From Oligella urethralis DSM 7531 (GTDB taxonomy: Bacteria; Pseudomonadota; Gammaproteobacteria; Burkholderiales; Burkholderiaceae_B), in NCBI RefSeq assembly GCF_000372065.1, contig NZ_AQVB01000001.1, positions 71,375 through 135,374 of the forward strand: a stretch of 64,000 bases of DNA, given 5' to 3'. Both the position numbers and the translations under genes were made by a program. The notes beneath the pieces are model-generated. The model saw nothing but the letters and a program-made list of their open reading frames with translations. It was not told the DNA's origin and ran no database searches. Below, piece by piece: positions 47,543 to 56,857 of the stretch. Each line of letters opens with the position of its first letter. Position 1 is the first letter of the stretch.

Positions 47543-49075
47543 ATGTGGGATAACATTGTATTAGGCGTACAAACCGCTTTTCATCTGCATAATTTATTCT
47601 TTGCCTTAATCGGCGTTTTTATTGGTAACCTCATAGGCGTGCTACCGGGGGTCGGTGCTTTAACGGCTATTTCAATGCTGTTGCCGCTGACCTATAGTTT
47701 AGAACCGGCCGCCGCATTAATGATGTTAGCTGGTCTTTATTATGGTTCCAGCTACGGTGGGGCGGTGACAACGATTTTGTTGAATTTACCGGGTACGCCG
47801 ACGCATGCAGTGGTCAGTATTGATGGTCATCCTTTGGCGCGTCAGGGTAGAGCCGGCGTGGCTTTGATGATGGCCATGATCGCTTCTTTTATTGGTGCCA
47901 CCATCGGGGTGATCTTAATTAATGTGGCCGGTCCACTGTTTGTGAAGATTGCTTTTAAATTCGGCCCGGCAGAGTATTTTTCTTTAATGTTGTTGGGCTT
48001 ATTAGCGGCATCAACCTTAAGTAGCGGCTCACCACTTAAAGGCATTGCCATGGTGGTGATCGGTTTGATTTTTGGTATTGTCGGTACCGATGTAAATACC
48101 GGTATAGCGCGCTTTACTTTTAATCTCCTGGAGCTACAAGACGGGCTGGCTTTGGTGGCGGTGGCGATGGGCTTATTTGGCATTTCTGATGTGTTGCGTA
48201 ATACCAATCGGATCGCTCAAGGACAAGAAACCACAAGTAGCAAAATTGGTTGGCGTGCGATGCGAGTTGAAAAAAATGAATTAAAAAGCTCTGCTTCAGC
48301 TATCGGTCGTGGTGCCGGTATTGGTTCTTTCTTTGGGGTGCTACCAGGGGCTGGTGGCACGATAGCTTCTTTTATCTCCTATGCGATTGAGAAAAAGGTC
48401 AATAAAAACTCGAAGAAATTTGGTCATGGTGCGATTGAAGGTATTGCCGGTCCGGAAGCGGCTAATAGTTCCGCAGCAATTACCGCTTTTATTCCTACCT
48501 TAAGCCTAGGTATTCCGGGTGATGCTGTGATGGCCTTAATGTTGGGTGCCATGATGATTCATAATGTACTGCCCGGGCCACAAATGATGGTTGAGCATCC
48601 AGATGTGTTTTGGGGCTTAATGGTTAGTTTCTGGATTGGTAACTTCTTTCTGATGATTTTGAATGTACCGCTCATCAGCATGTGGGTGAAGATTTTATCG
48701 GTGCCGTATCGTCTGTTTTTCCCCGCCATTCTGCTCTTTATTTGTTTGGGTGTGTATAGCACCAATAACAATCTCTTTGATGTGGCGATCGTGCTATGTA
48801 TTGGGATTTTCGGGGCGATTGCACTTAGGCTAAAGTTTGAACCAGCGCCTTTGCTGTTAGGCTTTGTCCTGGGGCCGATGATGGAGGAAAACTTCAGACG
48901 TGCGCTGCTATTATCCCGTGGTGATATGCTGACCTTTATTGAACGACCGATTAGCGGTGTGTGTATTGCCATTGGCTTTTTATTGGTGGCGATGGTGGTA
49001 TTTAGCCGTTTAAAAACACGGGCGCAGCACCTACAGCGGCTGCGGATGAAAGCTTCTGGGGCGGCAGAGGAGTAA
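47543..49075 (+). CDS. tctA: Tripartite tricarboxylate transporter large permease TctA
   Basis: 510 residues and about twelve membrane segments. FIGNLIGVLPGVGALTAISMLLPLTY near residue 26, YYGSSYGGAVTTILLNLPGTP near 66, FFGVLPGAGGTIASFISYAIEKK near 260 and GIPGDAVMALMLGAMMIH near 320 are the TctA repeats. No tctC follows; such binding proteins are often encoded apart in Burkholderiales. Substrate unknown. Confidence 0.95.
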   Translation: MWDNIVLGVQTAFHLHNLFFALIGVFIGNLIGVLPGVGALTAISMLLPLTYSLEPAAALMMLAGLYYGSSYGGAVTTILLNLPGTPTHAVVSIDGHPLARQGRAGVALMMAMIASFIGATIGVILINVAGPLFVKIAFKFGPAEYFSLMLLGLLAASTLSSGSPLKGIAMVVIGLIFGIVGTDVNTGIARFTFNLLELQDGLALVAVAMGLFGISDVLRNTNRIAQGQETTSSKIGWRAMRVEKNELKSSASAIGRGAGIGSFFGVLPGAGGTIASFISYAIEKKVNKNSKKFGHGAIEGIAGPEAANSSAAITAFIPTLSLGIPGDAVMALMLGAMMIHNVLPGPQMMVEHPDVFWGLMVSFWIGNFFLMILNVPLISMWVKILSVPYRLFFPAILLFICLGVYSTNNNLFDVAIVLCIGIFGAIALRLKFEPAPLLLGFVLGPMMEENFRRALLLSRGDMLTFIERPISGVCIAIGFLLVAMVVFSRLKTRAQHLQRLRMKASGAAEE

Positions 49076-49104
49076 TTGTTTGCTGTGAGTAAGGCAGTGG
49101 GTGG

Positions 49105-49132
49105 GTCTTCCCCACGCGAGTGGGGGTGTTCC
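49105..49132. repeat. Single 28-bp sequence resembling a type I-E CRISPR repeat
   Basis: The 28 bases start GTCTTCCCCACGCGAG and end TGGGGGTGTTCC. The inner palindrome CCCCAC-GCGA-GTGGGG, the length of 28 and the flanking GTCTTC and GTGTTCC agree with type I-E repeats as I know them. Only one copy is present; there are no cas genes and no second repeat within 100 bases. It lies 29 bases after tctA and might instead serve as its hairpin terminator, though no T-run follows. Confidence 0.5.
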
Positions 49133-49140
49133 TTAGCCCC

Positions 49141-49164
49141 TAAAAAGTCTGAAGTTCAGACTTT
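49141..49164 (-). terminator. Terminator at the end of the dam gene
   Basis: AAAGTCTGAA-G-TTCAGACTTT is a perfect inverted repeat (10-bp arms) overlapping the dam stop codon at 49156. On the minus strand it runs into TTTTTA, which gives a U-tract. The first bases of the stem encode the last codons of dam. Confidence 0.7.
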
Positions 49165-50076
49165 GTCTTTCCCCACCCTCTGATTAGTAATCAGCAATTC
49201 ATTCAGTTTTCCCCGTTTTGATGCCTTGGAATTAATCGCTCGAGTGGCTTGAATTCGTCGGATATGATAGTTGCTATACAGTTCATCAAAAAAGTGATTA
49301 TTACTATCTGAGTTCTTAGGATCCGAATTGCTTAAAATCCATACGTGCCCTAAGGCATCTAATTGATGGCAAAAATTCGCTAAGGCAATTTGCGCATCAT
49401 CATCAAACTCATTTTTTGCATAGGCATTAAAACTGGAGGTGGTGCTCAAGGGCTTATAGGGTGGATCGAAATAGAATAAATTATGTTCTTCATCAATAGC
49501 TGACAGGGTGTCGCTATAACTACCATTAAGAATGTCTACCTTTTGTAGCGCCTGGTGTACCGCTAGGAGATTAGCGCTATCGCAGATAGTAGGTTTACGA
49601 TAGTCGCCCATAGGTACATTAAATTCATTATTACGATTCACACGATAAAGTCCATTAAAGCAGGTCTTATTTAGAAAAATAAATAGCGCAGCGTGTTCTA
49701 TCGCATCGGCTTGGCGTAAGTTAAAACGCTCGCGTTGCGCATAATAATATGCCTTTTTAGACGCTGTTTCAGCTAGTGGGATAAATGTGTCTTGGTGCTT
49801 TTGTAGGCGCTCAATCAACGGCAGCGGCGACTGTTTAATCACTTGATAGACATTAATTAGGTCTGTATTAATGTCATTGATGACCGCTTTTTGGAGATTG
49901 GGAAAATGATTGATGACCCAAAATAACACAGCCCCGCTACCCACAAAGGGCTCGATAAAGGTAAAAGGCTTTTCTGTGAGTGAGTGTGGCATCAGCTTTG
50001 CAATCTCAGGGATTAATTGCGTTTTACCACCCGCCCATTTTAAAAACGGCTTTGCTTCGTTGCGTGTTGAGTTCAT
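49156..50076 (-). CDS. dam: DNA adenine methyltransferase, DpnM/Dam-like
   Basis: 306 residues. Order of motifs is that of alpha-class (D12) enzymes: FLKWAGGKTQLIPEI at residue 11, EPFVGSGAV with FVGSG at 44-48 (AdoMet site), NGLYRVNRNNEFNVPMG near 141 and catalytic DPPY at 204-207. The pattern NGLYRVN-x3-FNVP and the ending SKASKRGKLNELLITN closely follow M.DpnII and Dam, which methylate GATC; the site here is inferred. No restriction endonuclease gene is next to it, so it appears solitary. It could serve regulation, mismatch repair or protection. Confidence 0.9.
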   Translation of the reverse strand: MNSTRNEAKPFLKWAGGKTQLIPEIAKLMPHSLTEKPFTFIEPFVGSGAVLFWVINHFPNLQKAVINDINTDLINVYQVIKQSPLPLIERLQKHQDTFIPLAETASKKAYYYAQRERFNLRQADAIEHAALFIFLNKTCFNGLYRVNRNNEFNVPMGDYRKPTICDSANLLAVHQALQKVDILNGSYSDTLSAIDEEHNLFYFDPPYKPLSTTSSFNAYAKNEFDDDAQIALANFCHQLDALGHVWILSNSDPKNSDSNNHFFDELYSNYHIRRIQATRAINSKASKRGKLNELLITNQRVGKDKV

Positions 50077-50268
50077 TTGCTATGGCTTGTTTTAAGGTAT
50101 GTGGGCATTGTAGCAATAGATGCTTAGATGGCTTCGCTTTTACGACAGGTCATGCCTGACAAAGAATAGATTAAGACCTTTAGCAAAAACTTAAATCGCC
50201 AACAGGCTACTCAAGTCTTTTTGTGCAAAGGTCTTATCGTCGTGCGATGTCAGCCTTAGTGACTCAAT

Positions 50269-51570
50269 TTAGCTGTACATCATTTTTGGTAAGAACATCA
50301 CAATCTCTGGAAAGACGGTGATTAGAATCACACCCAACAATAGCATCAGAAAAAAAGGTAAGGTGGCAAGGGATAAATACCAAATATGTTTGCCGGTCAT
50401 GCCTTGTAGCACAAAAAGATTCAAGCCGACTGGCGGTGTAATCTGTGCCATTTCAACGACTAACACCAGAAATAAACCAAACCAAAGGGGGTCAATACCG
50501 GCGGCCTGAATGCTGGGTAGCAGGATCGAGGTGGTTAATACGACAATAGAGATACCGTCGAGAAAACAGCCCATGATCACAAAGAATAGCGCCAGTACGG
50601 CGATTAGAGCGTAGTGATTGAGTCCCAGCTCAGTAATCCATTGCGCCAACAACATGGGGATATTTGAGTAGCCCATGGCCACGGTTAGAAAAGCCGCACC
50701 CGCAAGAATAAAGGCAATCATGGAGGAGGTCAGCATGGCCGAAAAGAGCCCAGCTTTAAAGCTTTGCCAATTTAAATCACCGTAGAGCCAAACCAAAATT
50801 AATGACAGCACAACCCCAACGGCCGCGGAGTCGGTAGGGCTGGCAATGCCCAGGTAAATGGAGCCCATGATGCCGATAATCAGTAAGGTGACAGGAATCA
50901 GACTGCCACTGGCTTTGATTTTTTGGATAAAAGAAATGGCCGGATCCTTTTGAGGGACTTTGCTTGGATTTAGGATGGACCAAATCGCGACAAAACTCAT
51001 AAACAGGGCGATCATCAATAGACCGGGGATGATGCCCGCTACAAATAAACGGGTGATGGACACATCGGCGGCCACGCCGTAAACGATCATAATGATTGAG
51101 GGTGGAATTAAGAGCCCCAAGGTGCCCGAACCAGCGATCGTGCCAATGGTGAGTTTTTCATCGTAACCGCGACGTTTTAATTCGGGTAGGGTCACTTTAG
51201 CAACGGTGGCGCAGGTGGCAGCAGAGGAGCCACTGACGGCAGCAAAAATACCGGAGGCAACAATGCCCACATGGCTTAAGCCACCGGGCAATCTGCGCAT
51301 CCAGGGCGCCAATCCATTAAAGAGATCCCCGGCAATACGTGAACGAAACAGTATCTCGCCCATCCAGATAAATAGGGGTAAAGCCGCCAGCGACCACTCG
51401 GAAGAAGAACTCCAGACATTGGTGGCGAGGACATTACTTAAGGGGGCGTTTGAAAACAGTAAGATACCGACGATGCCGGTTAAAAAAAGCGCAACTGAAA
51501 CCCAAACCCCTAACGCCAGCGCGCCGATTAAGCTAAAGACTAAAATAAATGAAAAAATGACCTCGCTCAT
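50269..51570 (-). CDS. dctM: TRAP transporter large permease (DctM)
   Basis: 433 residues, twelve membrane segments. AAVSGSSAATCATVAKVTLPELKRRGYDEKL near residue 112, GSGTLGLLIPPSIIMIVYGVAADVSI near 147 and MGCFLDGISIVVLTTSILLPSIQAAGIDPLWFGLFLVL near 335 are DctM hallmarks. It starts 4 bases inside dctQ (ATGA overlap). Last gene of the oxoprolinase-dctPQM unit. Confidence 0.95.
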   Translation of the reverse strand: MSEVIFSFILVFSLIGALALGVWVSVALFLTGIVGILLFSNAPLSNVLATNVWSSSSEWSLAALPLFIWMGEILFRSRIAGDLFNGLAPWMRRLPGGLSHVGIVASGIFAAVSGSSAATCATVAKVTLPELKRRGYDEKLTIGTIAGSGTLGLLIPPSIIMIVYGVAADVSITRLFVAGIIPGLLMIALFMSFVAIWSILNPSKVPQKDPAISFIQKIKASGSLIPVTLLIIGIMGSIYLGIASPTDSAAVGVVLSLILVWLYGDLNWQSFKAGLFSAMLTSSMIAFILAGAAFLTVAMGYSNIPMLLAQWITELGLNHYALIAVLALFFVIMGCFLDGISIVVLTTSILLPSIQAAGIDPLWFGLFLVLVVEMAQITPPVGLNLFVLQGMTGKHIWYLSLATLPFFLMLLLGVILITVFPEIVMFLPKMMYS

Positions 51571-52127
51571 TCAGGCACCTCACCTGTTTCGGTAGGGTCC
51601 GGCGTGACTAAGGCCACTGAACGACCATAGCGTAACATCTCAATAAAGGTATCAATACACGCAATACTGAAAATCACTGAACCTAGGGCTAAGCCTGCCT
51701 GTGGCATCCATAACGGTGTACGCACCAGACCGGTTGCTGTGTTGTTCCAGCGCCAAGAATCAATAGTGAGCTCAATCAGACTATAACTGATTAGAATGGC
51801 TACTAGCACACCCAGTAAGGCCACGAGGGTGTGGCTCCAACGCCGTACGCTGCTGCTAAAGCGCAGCTCTAACAAGGTCACACGAATATGGGCATGGTGC
51901 CTGAGGGCAATTGCCAGGGATAAAAAGGTTGCCAGACCTAAGGCATAGCCGGAAAACTGTGCATAAGAGGGAATTAGTAGCCCAAAGCGTTGGTTGAACA
52001 AGGCATGGGCTACATAATCAATGATATTGAAAGTGACTTGGCCAAATAGAATCAGCACAATCACTATTAAAGATAATGCAGCGCCGGCCCCACTGAGTTT
52101 ATAAAGTAAATCGAGACTTTTGCGCAT
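51567..52127 (-). CDS. dctQ: TRAP transporter small permease (DctQ)
   Basis: 186 residues with four membrane segments, the DctQ layout. ATFLSLAIALRHHAHIRVTLLE near residue 68 matches the conserved A-x-HI-V/R-V motif of DctQ. AGGTGTAGG precedes the ATG. It follows dctP by 14 bases and overlaps dctM by 4. Confidence 0.92.
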   Translation of the reverse strand: MRKSLDLLYKLSGAGAALSLIVIVLILFGQVTFNIIDYVAHALFNQRFGLLIPSYAQFSGYALGLATFLSLAIALRHHAHIRVTLLELRFSSSVRRWSHTLVALLGVLVAILISYSLIELTIDSWRWNNTATGLVRTPLWMPQAGLALGSVIFSIACIDTFIEMLRYGRSVALVTPDPTETGEVPE

Positions 52128-52141
52128 CCTACACCTTGGGA

Positions 52142-53116
52142 TTATTGATTAAACTCTTTCAAAATGGCTTCGCCTTCAGCGCCTGCTTCCTTACTCCACT
52201 CGGCAGCCATTTGTGTGCCGATTTTCAGTAGGGCTTGGCGTAGCTCCTCGCTGCCTGGACTGAGCTCAATACCATTATCAATGAGCGTTTGGTTTTGTTT
52301 CACCATATCCTCTTTGGAGAGCTCCCAACCGCGTTCCTCGGCCTTGGCAGCCGCTGCGAGTACCGCTTTTTGCGTGTCCTCATCCAAAGACAACCAACTG
52401 CGTTTGTTCACTACCACGGCATTTTTAGGTAAAAAAGCTTGCACATCATAGTAGTACTTTAAAAAGTCCCATGCAGCAGAGTTAACGCCGGTAGAGGAAG
52501 AGGTGATCATGGCATTGACGCGACCAGTACTAAAGGCTTGCGCCACATCGGTGGCTTCAATTTGAGTCGGTACAGCCCCGGATAATTGAGCGAGGCGCTC
52601 GGTCTGTGGGCTATAGGCACGCATACGCATACCGCTTAAATCCTCCAGCTTACTCACTGGGGTGGTGGTATACATGCCCTGAGGTGGCCAGGCAACTGAA
52701 TACAAGAGCTTCAGATTTTGCTTGTCCAGTAGCTCTTCTAAGGCCGGTTTGGATAGTTGGTAAAGCTTCCAAGAAGCGTCATGTGAAGTCGCTAGAAAAG
52801 GTACAGAGTCGAGCGCAAACAGCGGATGCTCATTGGCCATACCAGAAAGAATAAATTCACCCATTTCGATCTGACGTGAGCGAGTCGCATTTTTAATTTC
52901 CATGGGCTTAATTAAGGAGCCACCGGGGTGCACGGTAATATTTAATTTGCCCTGAGTCGCTTCTTTAATATCGGCAGCAAATTGCTTGATGTTTTGGGTG
53001 TGGAAGTTTTGTTCAGGATAGGGGGTGGCCATGCGCCAGTTTTCTGCATAGGCGGTGCTCACTGTAAAAATTGCACTACTGGCCGCAATGGCTAATGATA
53101 ATCGCGTTAATTTCAT
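52142..53116 (-). CDS. dctP: TRAP transporter substrate-binding protein (DctP)
   Basis: 324 residues from the ATG at 53116, which has AAGGAGAC; a longer frame to 53164 adds 16 residues without a signal. A Sec signal peptide ends near residue 24 (STAYA before ENWRM). HTQNIKQFAADIKEATQGKLNITVHPGGSLIKPMEIKNATRSRQIEMGEF and MRMRAYSPQTERLAQLSGAVPTQIEATDVAQAF carry the DctP pattern, with Arg in the R-x-Y/P context that binds the substrate carboxylate. Confidence 0.94.
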   Translation of the reverse strand: MKLTRLSLAIAASSAIFTVSTAYAENWRMATPYPEQNFHTQNIKQFAADIKEATQGKLNITVHPGGSLIKPMEIKNATRSRQIEMGEFILSGMANEHPLFALDSVPFLATSHDASWKLYQLSKPALEELLDKQNLKLLYSVAWPPQGMYTTTPVSKLEDLSGMRMRAYSPQTERLAQLSGAVPTQIEATDVAQAFSTGRVNAMITSSSTGVNSAAWDFLKYYYDVQAFLPKNAVVVNKRSWLSLDEDTQKAVLAAAAKAEERGWELSKEDMVKQNQTLIDNGIELSPGSEELRQALLKIGTQMAAEWSKEAGAEGEAILKEFNQ

Positions 53117-53203
53117 TGCTTGTCTCCTTGGGTTGTTATTGAGGTGGTTAAGGCTTAGGTTCATGCTTGCTGACTAAAATCGCGCCGAATGTCGTTGCGG
53201 TGC

Positions 53204-56200
53204 TTAGTCTGCCTCACCGTAGGACCCACCACCTGGGGTTTTGATCACAAACACATCTCCTCGCTGCATCGCTGCTGAGGCGCTAGAATCCAGTATCTCA
53301 ATACGACCATCAGCACGTTCTATGTAGTTAGCTCCTACCTCGGCAGCCCCTCCACCAGCTAGACCGAAGGGGGCAATGCGACGACGGTTGGAAAGGATGG
53401 AGGCGGTCATGGCTTGTAAGAAACGGATGCGACGAGTGCCGCCGTTACCGCCATTGACCTTGCCGACGCCACCACTGCCTTGGCGGATGGAGAATTCCTC
53501 CAATACCACCGGATATCTGAACTCTAGCACCTCGGGGTCGGTTAGGCGTGAATTGGTCATATGGGTTTGCACCACATCGGTACCCGCAAACAGCTCCACA
53601 CGACCGTCAGGGTGCGTGATTTTACCCGCACCGCTACCACCGGCAATGGTCTCATAGTATTGGTACTGCTCATCACCGAAGGTAAAATTATTCATCGTAC
53701 CTTGGGCAGCTGCGTTTACGCCTAGTGCGCCATAGAGCGCATCGGTAATGCATTGCGAGGTTTCCACATTACCCGCTACCGTTGCCGCTGGGTAGTGTGG
53801 ATTCAGCATGCAACCCTCAGGGATAATCACCTCAATCGGCTTTAAGCAGCCTTGGTTCATGGGGATTTCATCATTGACTAAGGTGCGGAAAACATAGAGT
53901 ACCGCAGCCATACAGACGGCTTTGGGGGCGTTAAAATTACTGGCTAACTGCGCGGAAGTGCCGCTGAAGTCAACGGTGGCACTGCGTGAGGCCTTGTCTA
54001 CACGGACACTCACCTGAATCTTGGCGCCGTTATCCATGTCGTAGCAGAATTCACCGTCTTGCAGGGCCTCAATAGCGCAACGCACCGATTCCTCGGCATT
54101 GTTTTGTACGTGTTGCATATAGGCTTGCACGACCTCCAGACCGAACTGATTGACCATGTGGCGTAATTCCTGAGCGCCTTTTTCATTGGCGGCGACTTGG
54201 GCGCGCAAATCGGCGACATTCTGATCAAAATTACGTGCCGGGTAAGGCGCACCTAAAAAGAGCTCGCGCAACGCCTCTTCGCGCATACTGCCATTTTCTA
54301 CTAAGAGAAAGTTATCAATTAATACACCTTCTTCGATGATGTTTTTACTGTCCGGTGGCATGGAACCCGGGGTAATGCCACCCACATCGGCATGGTGACC
54401 GCGTGAAGCAACAAAAAATAGGATTTGCGCTTGTTGCTCGTCAAAAATCGGGGTGACCACCGTGATATCCGGTAAATGCGTGCCGCCATTGTAGGGGTCG
54501 TTGAGGGCAAAAGTATCCCCCGGCTTGATGCGCCCTTGGTTTTTGCGAATTACCGTCTTAATACTTTCGCCCATGGAGCCTAAATGCACCGGCATATGGG
54601 GTGCATTGGCAATTAAATTACCCTCATGGTCAAACAGTGCGCAAGAAAAGTCTAGTCGCTCTTTAATATTGACGGAAAAGGCTGTATTAGCAAGCGTTGC
54701 TCCCATTTGTTCGGCAATGGACATAAAGAGATTATTAAAAATCTCGAGCATCACCGGATCGACGTCGGTGCCAATAGCCATGGTCATTTGCTTGGGCTTC
54801 ACCCGACTCAGTAGCTGCTCACCTGCACTGAGAATATCCATGCGCCACTCAGGCTCAATCACGGTGGTGCCATTGCTGTCAAAGACAATGGCGGGGCCCT
54901 CGATACGCATGCCAGGAATTAGGGTGGCACGGTTGAAAATCGGTGCCCGGTGCCTTTGCCCGTGGCTAAAAAGCTCAATATCCGCCAGTGCGGTAGGCGT
55001 GCTGTGCGTAGCTTCCGTGGTATAGGAGGCGGCCAGTTCCTCACCGCTTTTGCCGATAAGCTCTACCGATACTGCCTCAATCATTAATGGGCGATCGTGC
55101 ATTAAAAAGCTGTAGCGCTGTAAATAGGCCGCATAAAAGTCTTCGCGCATGCGCTCAGGCGTTGCAAAGTCCACCATAATGGCTGAATCTGTACCCTGAT
55201 AGCGTATATGCGCCCGTCGAATGATTTGCATTTGTGCTTGGCTGATGCCTTGCGTTAGGAGCTCCTTGCTACATTCCTCAATTAAGCCATTAAGCGAGGC
55301 TTCAGCGGCTGTCATGGAGGCTTGTCCCAAAGGTAGTTCCACAGCGCTTTCACGCATGGCGGTGATATCGGCTAGACCCATGCCGTAGGCGGAGAGAACG
55401 CCAGCAAAGGGGTGAATCAGCACCTTTTGCATGCCTAAAGCATCCGCTACCAGGCAGGCATGCTGACCGCCCGCACCGCCAAAGCTGACCAAGGTGTATT
55501 TACTGACATCGTAGCCGCGCTCAATGGAAATCTTTTTAACCGCATTTGCCATATTGGCTACGGCAATTTGCAGAAAGCCCTCAGCGGTTTCTGCGGCTGT
55601 GCTACGTACGCCGGTTTGCTCATAAATGGTCTCAGCCAGCTGATTAAATTTTTCCTTAACCAGTTCATAGTCTAATGGCAAGTCGGCGGTGGGGCCAAAA
55701 ATCGCAGGGAAGTAGTCAGGCTGTAGCTTGCCTAGCATCACATTGCAATCGGTGACCGTGAGTGGTCCACCATTACGATAAGCCACCGGTCCGGGATAGG
55801 CACCAGCCGAATGTGGACCAACACGCATGCGTTGACCGTCAAAATGCACAATGGAGCCGCCACCCGCAGCGACTGTATGTATATTCATCATCGGCGCACG
55901 AATCCGCACACCGGCTACCGCTGTATCAAAGAGACGCTCAAATTCACCGTTATAGTGCGACACATCGGTTGAGGTTCCACCCATATCAAAGCCGATCACC
56001 TGCGCTGTGCCAGCAGCGGCAGCAATGCGTGCCATCCCTACAATACCGCCAGCGGGGCCAGAGAGAATGGCATCCTTACCCTGAAAATTATCCGCTGCTG
56101 TTAAGCCGCCATTAGACTGCATAAACATCAGGCGGGTCTCATCTACCTCGGCATCAATGCGGTCTACATAGTTTCTTAATACAGGTGATAAATAGGCATC

Positions 56201-56857
56201 CACCACGGTGGTATCACCTCGACCGACGAGTTTCATGAGGGCGCTGATCTGATGAGAAACAGAGATTTGAGTAAAGCCGATGCTTTTTGCAAGGGCTGCA
56301 ATCAGCTCCTCATGCTGGCTAAAACGATAGGCATGCATTAACACAATCGCCACCGAACGAAAACCCGCATCATAGGCTGCCTGCAGTTGCGCCTCGGTGC
56401 GAGCCCTATCTAATGGCTTAGCAATCGTGCCGTCAGCTAGGATGCGCTCTGCTACGCCCTCAACCCGGGTATAAAGCAATTCGGGCTTAACAATATGACG
56501 ATTAAACAGTTGGGGCCGTGCCTGATAGGCGATGCTAAGCGCATCTTCAAAGCCCTCGGTAATCAATAATACGGTGGGCTCACCCTTGCGCTCAAGTAAG
56601 GCATTGGTCGCTACGGTGGTACCCATTTTGATGGCTTCAATTTGTGCCCCAGGAATGGTCTCATGCGACGCTAATCCCATCAGCCGACGAATGCCGGCTA
56701 AGGCAGCATCGGCATATTGCTCCGGGTTTTCCGAGAGTAATTTGTGGGTGCAGAGGCTGCCGTCCGGCTTTTTAGCCACAATATCGGTAAAGGTGCCGCC
56801 GCGGTCAATCCAGAACTGCCAGCGCTTGTCCTGAGGGGATACATCCTGTGTGCTCAT
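53204..56857 (-). CDS. 5-oxoprolinase / hydantoinase (fused HyuA-HyuB)
   Basis: 1217 residues from ATG 56857 (AGGA precedes); the frame extends six codons further without a better site. Residues 1-680 are the HyuA-type ATPase half: WIDRGGTFTDIVAKKPDG, GTTVATNALLERKGE, VIGFDMGGTSTDVSHY and VSFGGAGGQHACLVADALG. Residues 690-1215 are the HyuB half: GSMGESIKT, NDPYNGGTHLPDITVVTP, FVASRGHHADVGGITPGSMPP and ETSQCITDALYGALG. Fused single-chain forms usually hydrolyse 5-oxoproline to glutamate with ATP. It heads an operon with a TRAP transporter, which suggests the transporter brings in its substrate. Confidence 0.9.
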   Translation of the reverse strand: MSTQDVSPQDKRWQFWIDRGGTFTDIVAKKPDGSLCTHKLLSENPEQYADAALAGIRRLMGLASHETIPGAQIEAIKMGTTVATNALLERKGEPTVLLITEGFEDALSIAYQARPQLFNRHIVKPELLYTRVEGVAERILADGTIAKPLDRARTEAQLQAAYDAGFRSVAIVLMHAYRFSQHEELIAALAKSIGFTQISVSHQISALMKLVGRGDTTVVDAYLSPVLRNYVDRIDAEVDETRLMFMQSNGGLTAADNFQGKDAILSGPAGGIVGMARIAAAAGTAQVIGFDMGGTSTDVSHYNGEFERLFDTAVAGVRIRAPMMNIHTVAAGGGSIVHFDGQRMRVGPHSAGAYPGPVAYRNGGPLTVTDCNVMLGKLQPDYFPAIFGPTADLPLDYELVKEKFNQLAETIYEQTGVRSTAAETAEGFLQIAVANMANAVKKISIERGYDVSKYTLVSFGGAGGQHACLVADALGMQKVLIHPFAGVLSAYGMGLADITAMRESAVELPLGQASMTAAEASLNGLIEECSKELLTQGISQAQMQIIRRAHIRYQGTDSAIMVDFATPERMREDFYAAYLQRYSFLMHDRPLMIEAVSVELIGKSGEELAASYTTEATHSTPTALADIELFSHGQRHRAPIFNRATLIPGMRIEGPAIVFDSNGTTVIEPEWRMDILSAGEQLLSRVKPKQMTMAIGTDVDPVMLEIFNNLFMSIAEQMGATLANTAFSVNIKERLDFSCALFDHEGNLIANAPHMPVHLGSMGESIKTVIRKNQGRIKPGDTFALNDPYNGGTHLPDITVVTPIFDEQQAQILFFVASRGHHADVGGITPGSMPPDSKNIIEEGVLIDNFLLVENGSMREEALRELFLGAPYPARNFDQNVADLRAQVAANEKGAQELRHMVNQFGLEVVQAYMQHVQNNAEESVRCAIEALQDGEFCYDMDNGAKIQVSVRVDKASRSATVDFSGTSAQLASNFNAPKAVCMAAVLYVFRTLVNDEIPMNQGCLKPIEVIIPEGCMLNPHYPAATVAGNVETSQCITDALYGALGVNAAAQGTMNNFTFGDEQYQYYETIAGGSGAGKITHPDGRVELFAGTDVVQTHMTNSRLTDPEVLEFRYPVVLEEFSIRQGSGGVGKVNGGNGGTRRIRFLQAMTASILSNRRRIAPFGLAGGGAAEVGANYIERADGRIEILDSSASAAMQRGDVFVIKTPGGGSYGEAD

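Noticed and set aside
49081-49180. A CRISPR array
   Set aside because: Only one repeat-like unit is present. A stretch like GTCTTTCCCCACC at about 49165 is part of the dam coding sequence and too short to count as a second repeat.
49156-50268. A restriction-modification pair with the methylase
   Set aside because: The flanking sequence holds only a terminator and a 190-base gap; no endonuclease frame is found.
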